From Conchocele bisecta (Eukaryota > Mollusca > Bivalvia > Lucinida > Thyasiridae): a stretch of DNA of 64,000 bases. The stretch covers positions 57,485,530 to 57,549,529 of the forward strand of contig CM055279.1 of NCBI GenBank assembly GCA_029237695.1, in the 5' to 3' direction. Positions 60,790 to 64,000 of this stretch are shown in pieces (within the stretch, counting starts at the first letter, position 1; each line of letters begins with the position of its first letter). The notes beneath the pieces were generated by a model. It was not told the DNA's origin. It saw nothing but the letters and a program-made list of their open reading frames with translations, and ran no database searches. The position numbers were made by a program, and so were the translations under genes.

Positions 60790-60872
60790 TTTACAAAAAG
60801 TGGGTATAATTATGTTATCCAAGTGTCTATGCTTGGAAAAAACCTGGCCTTCGTGTCTTTGCCTCGTTTCTT

Positions 60873-61190
60873 GTTATTATTTATACTAATAAATGCGTCA
60901 CCTGAAATAAAAGTATTTTCGACAGCTTATAAAGTATGATCATTGCACATCAAAAAATAAATACAGAGTAAAGTACAATAAATACAATAGTAAAGTTGGT
61001 TAACATTTTGAGGAAACACGGTTTTCACCCCTGATATCAATGTGTAAATTTACGTCTGGTATAAAATGTATAATAATGCCAATCAATACGTGGGGTAATG
61101 GTGAATGGGTGTTTATTTTGCCAGATGTCTCGGATGAAAATATATTGATATAAAGAACATTTTGTACCTACTGAGTGGGCATGTACCTTT
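60873..61190 (+). repeat. Dispersed repeat X, copy 2, uninterrupted
   Basis: Matches 12048-12246 plus 12788-12890. At the insertion point of copy 1 it reads CCAATCAATACG (61079-61090), without the 541-bp insert. It starts directly after element H's 3' end. Confidence 0.75.
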
Positions 61191-61198
61191 AACTTTAA

Positions 61199-61440
61199 CT
61201 CTTTGCATGCTGGGAAACTTGTGGGCTATAAATAGTTCAAAACTTGCGGACAAAAATTCATCATATTTTCTTTTATTTCTCCTTGTAAATATATCATGAA
61301 TATGTCTTGGAATTTCATTAGAATTGAGTCCTGAGGACTCAATTCTAATGAAATTCCAAGACATATTTACAGAGAGAAATAAAACATATATGTAGTACTA
61401 ATTTGTTTGGCGGATATTTTCGCCGCTAGCATGCAAGGAG
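61199..61440. mobile_element. TTAA-flanked palindromic MITE (piggyBac-like)
   Basis: TIRs CTCTTTGCATGC and GCATGCAAGGAG are flanked by TTAA at 61195-61198 and 61441-61444. The centre is a perfect long hairpin (ATATGTCTTGGAATTTCATT and onward, turning at GAGTCCTGAGGACTC near 61335). TTAA target duplication is characteristic of piggyBac. At 242 bp it has no coding capacity. Confidence 0.8.
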
Positions 61441-61444
61441 TTAA

Positions 61445-62019
61445 CTATGGCTCAACATAGTTTCACCACTTGGCAACATTACATTGTGTACAAAATAGTC
61501 TAAATGTTCCGATATACAGCGATGATGTTGCGACTGGTTGTCACAAGCTGGCTCATTATGGAGCTACTCTATTTGAAGACTTTGGAATAGAGGTCTGTAG
61601 TGTTTGAAGGGTTAGACAACAATTTCTGTTTGCACCGGATGATTTTTGAAGTTTTATCTACTCAACATGTACTCATTGATGCCAATTTTCTCGTGTACGA
61701 CATTTTGGCAGGTCAGCTGTTACTGGCAAATAGTTGTGTGGTAGAGTGTGGTAGACCAATTACCAGTCTTCCCTATCTTTTCTGCCAGTAATTAGTGATA
61801 TTTTCACAAGCATTCAAAACGTTCTACACCATTGCTTATGCTGCTTTCTACACAAGCAATTTATGTATCAGTGATAGGTACCGTAGAACGCCTAATTATT
61901 CAGACACTTTATTCTGTCAAACACACATTACTAAGTATGTACGGTTAGTATGGTTAGTATTTGTTTATCACAATAACAATGTATTTGAATATAATTTGGT
62001 CGGGAAACCCCTATTTATT
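61445..62019. other. Unique sequence, nothing recognised
   Basis: Short frames of about 60-120 codons on the plus strand (61600-61791, 61795-62160) have no motif, and the second runs into element D. Confidence 0.45.
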
Positions 62020-63290
62020 AGCTCACCTGAGCCAAAGGCTCAAGTGAGCTGTTGTTACCGCTTTTCGTCTGTTGTCGTCCATCGGCCGTCGTCCGTCCAC
62101 AATTCTCCCGAACCACTTTGCCAATGTTGGTCAAACTTCACAGATATGATATATGGGTAGGGGGACGTCAGATTTGTAAAATTGGAGGTCGTCGCATAAT
62201 CCAAGATGGCCACCATGGGAAAGTAGGTGAAATTCTTAAAATATCTTCTCACAAACCGCCTGACTGATTTCAACGAAACCTGGCAGGAATGGTCAATAGT
62301 CAATGCTGTCTCAGATTTGTTAAAATGGTTGCCCCAGACATGAGTGGTTAAGTAGGCGTCAAATTTCACATTGGACTGAATATGTTCATGTTATGTATCA
62401 AATCGAAGTTTCGACAAGAATATCCCTCTGGAGCATGTTTTTTAGAAATCGGATGATTATGTCGTCCACGATGGCCGCCAAAATGCCAAAAGGTCATCCT
62501 TCTCGTGAACCGCTTGGCCACTATTGGCCTAACTTCACTGTTATGGTCCATGTGTGAAGCCTTTACATTTTTGTTAAAACGGAGGTCATCGTCTAATCCA
62601 AGATGGCCACCGTAGAAAAATATGTCAAATTCTTAAAAAATCTCATGAACCGCCATGCTCGATAGTCAACATTGTTTCAGATTTGTTAAAATTTTGGCCC
62701 CGCGGTCAAAAATGGGCGGGCCGGGGGGGGGGGGGATCCAGTAGGGGTAATATTTTACATTTTACCAAATGCGGTCATGTCATGTATCAAATCGAATGTA
62801 TCGACATGACAATAATTCTGGAGCATTTTTTGTTGAAATCATATGATTACATTATCCAAGAGGCCGGCCGGTGAAACGTTTTCTGCTCATGAACTGCTTG
62901 GCCGATATGGGCCAAACTACATAGTTATGGTCTGTGGGTGAAACTTTTTCATATTTGTTAAAATGGATGTCATCAGCTAACCCAATATGGCCACCTTAGA
63001 AAAGTAGGCCAAATTCTTAAAAAAATCTTCTTCATACGAACGGCCAGACCGATTTCAATGAAACTTCGCAGTCATGAATGCTGTTTGAGATTTGTAAAAA
63101 TGGTGGCCCCGGGGTTAATTAGGAGTAAAATTTCACATTTTACCAAATATGGTCATGTTGTATATCAAATCGAAGGTATTGAGGAGACGATCGCTCTGAA
63201 GCAGCTTTTATTGAAATAGGATGATTACATCATCCAAGATGGCCACCAAAGGGTCAAACCGGTATCTTTTTATTAGACCTTTCCAACAGC
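62020..63290 (+). mobile_element. Helentron-like element family D, copy 2 (3' missing)
   Basis: 5' AGCTCACCTGAGCC at 62020 with hairpin partner GGCTCAAGTGAGCT, then GTCGTCCATCGGCCGTCGTC and three ~410-bp units (atccaagatggccacc; tgaaaccg cct; gtcatgt.atatcaaatcgaa). It ends at 63290, where element E begins, so the 3' hairpin seen at 12024 is absent. Confidence 0.72.
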
Positions 63291-63292
63291 CT

Positions 63293-64000
63293 TTTTATGC
63301 CCACGCCACCGAATGGTGAGGGGGGCATATAGTGTTACCGGCGTCCGTACGTACATACGTACGTCCCGAAACCTTAACGCTCCACATTCGTCCTGCCCCC
63401 GCTAAACCCAGGGTCAAGGTCACAGACTTAAACGCTCGGGTAAATGGCTTATAATTTCTGTTTCCTTGCTCGGATCTGCTTTACATTTCACACACACATT
63501 ACTCCAATGGTCTTCTACCGCCCTGTGACAAATCCACATTCGTCCCACCCCCGCTAAGCCCAGGGGCGGGACAGACTTGGTGCGTTCGAAACCTTAACAC
63601 TCGTTAAATGGCTTCTAATTTCTGTTTCCTTGCTCGGATCTGCTTTACATTTCACACACGCATTGCTCCAATGGTCTTCTACCACCCTGTGACAAATCCA
63701 CATTCGTCCCGCCCCTGCTAAGCCCAGGGGCGGGACAGACTTGGTGCGTTCGAATCCTTAACACTCGGGTAAATGGCTTATAATTTCTGTTTCCTTGCTC
63801 GGATCTACTTCACATTTCACACACGCATTGCTCCAATGCTCCTCTACCGCCCTGTGATAAATCCACATTCGTCCCGCCCCCGCTAAGCCCAGGTTCAAGG
63901 TTACAGACTTGGTGCGTTCAAAACCTTAACGCTCGGGTAAATGGCTTATAATTTCTGTTTCCTTGCTCGGATCTGCTTTACATTTCACACACGCATTGCT
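63293..64000 (+). repeat. Core-repeat element family E, continues beyond window
   Basis: Starts TTTTTATGCCCACGCCACCG with partner GGTGAGGGGGGCATA, CGTACGTACATACGTACGTC stretch, then about four ~170-bp units (gctcgggtaaatggc; tttctgtttccttgctcggatctgct; ttacatttcacacacgcattgctcc; tctaccgccctgtgac; gggtcaaggtcacag). It runs off the right edge. Confidence 0.75.

Larger units (their letters stand above)
59406..60872 (+). mobile_element. Helentron-like element family H, copy 2, with duplicated 3' end
   Basis: 5' AGCCAGGTTTTTT at 59406 with AATCCAGGCT, a GGGCGGGCGG stretch and three ~187-bp units followed by core units. The 3' inverted repeat AAAAAACCTGGC occurs twice (60556 and 60836), each followed by 'cttcgtg.ctttgcctcgtttcttgtt'. 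The segment 60243-60600 and 60601-60872 is a tandem duplication, and each copy contains an A' insertion at the same site. Confidence 0.72.

Noticed and set aside
62052..62369. Frames overlapping the start of element D
   Set aside because: They are composed of the element's hairpin and core repeat and have no domain.

Overview
This is a eukaryotic, almost certainly metazoan, window. The repeat content resembles molluscan and especially bivalve genomes: many dispersed elements whose cores carry the phrase AAGGTCAAGGTCA, GTCCGTCC-type microsatellites and a tRNA-derived SINE. That placement is from memory of such genomes and is not proven here. Nothing looks bacterial: there are no operons, and almost every long open frame lies inside a tandem repeat.

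Layout. 1-1.05 kb: broken N-terminal piece of a Polinton/adintovirus-type family-B DNA polymerase (minus strand). 1.1-8.66 kb: two abutting minisatellites (18 bp, then 46 bp units). 8.8-12.9 kb: CT microsatellite, a 3'-complete Helentron-like element (family D) and an interrupted dispersed repeat (X). 13.07-13.88 kb: a 271-codon open frame, the best intact coding candidate. 14-17 kb: small palindromic and tandem repeats. 17.56-21.67 kb: a 4.1 kb inverted-repeat-bounded block holding a 21-bp array. 22.2-25.6 kb: a 39-bp minisatellite. 25.69-25.83 and 36.66-36.91 kb: two plus-strand exon candidates with compatible phase, possibly one gene whose roughly 10.8 kb intron is filled with nested transposons. 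26.8-36.1 kb: that nest, including a 2.6 kb inverted-repeat element. 36.9-41.6 kb: more core-repeat elements and a MITE with a very long poly(C) tract. 42.2-44.5 kb: a 41-bp array and a GATATC array. 45.6-50.5 kb: a minus-strand transposon-type pseudogene cut by a 915-bp transposon with a 5-bp target duplication. 50.5-53.7 kb: small repeats and a 1.9 kb TIR element. 54.8-55.15 kb: a SINE lodged in a palindromic MITE. 55.5-60.9 kb: a second head-to-tail chain of Helentron-like elements. 61.2-64 kb: a TTAA-flanked MITE and two more large repeats.

The unifying observation is a set of short non-autonomous elements (families A, A', B, C, D, G, H) with one architecture: a short 5' inverted repeat preceded by T's, a CG-rich microsatellite-like stretch in several families, direct-repeat cores usually containing TCAAGGTCA, the matching inverted repeat near the 3' end, then a small hairpin and a fixed 3' end. 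This matches the known plan of Helentron-associated elements (HINEs; Drosophila INE-1 and bivalve 'pearl' elements). They sit head to tail, and three different families end immediately upstream of the same sequence, ATTATTTATACTAAT. Protein-coding content is very low, and no complete known gene could be identified.
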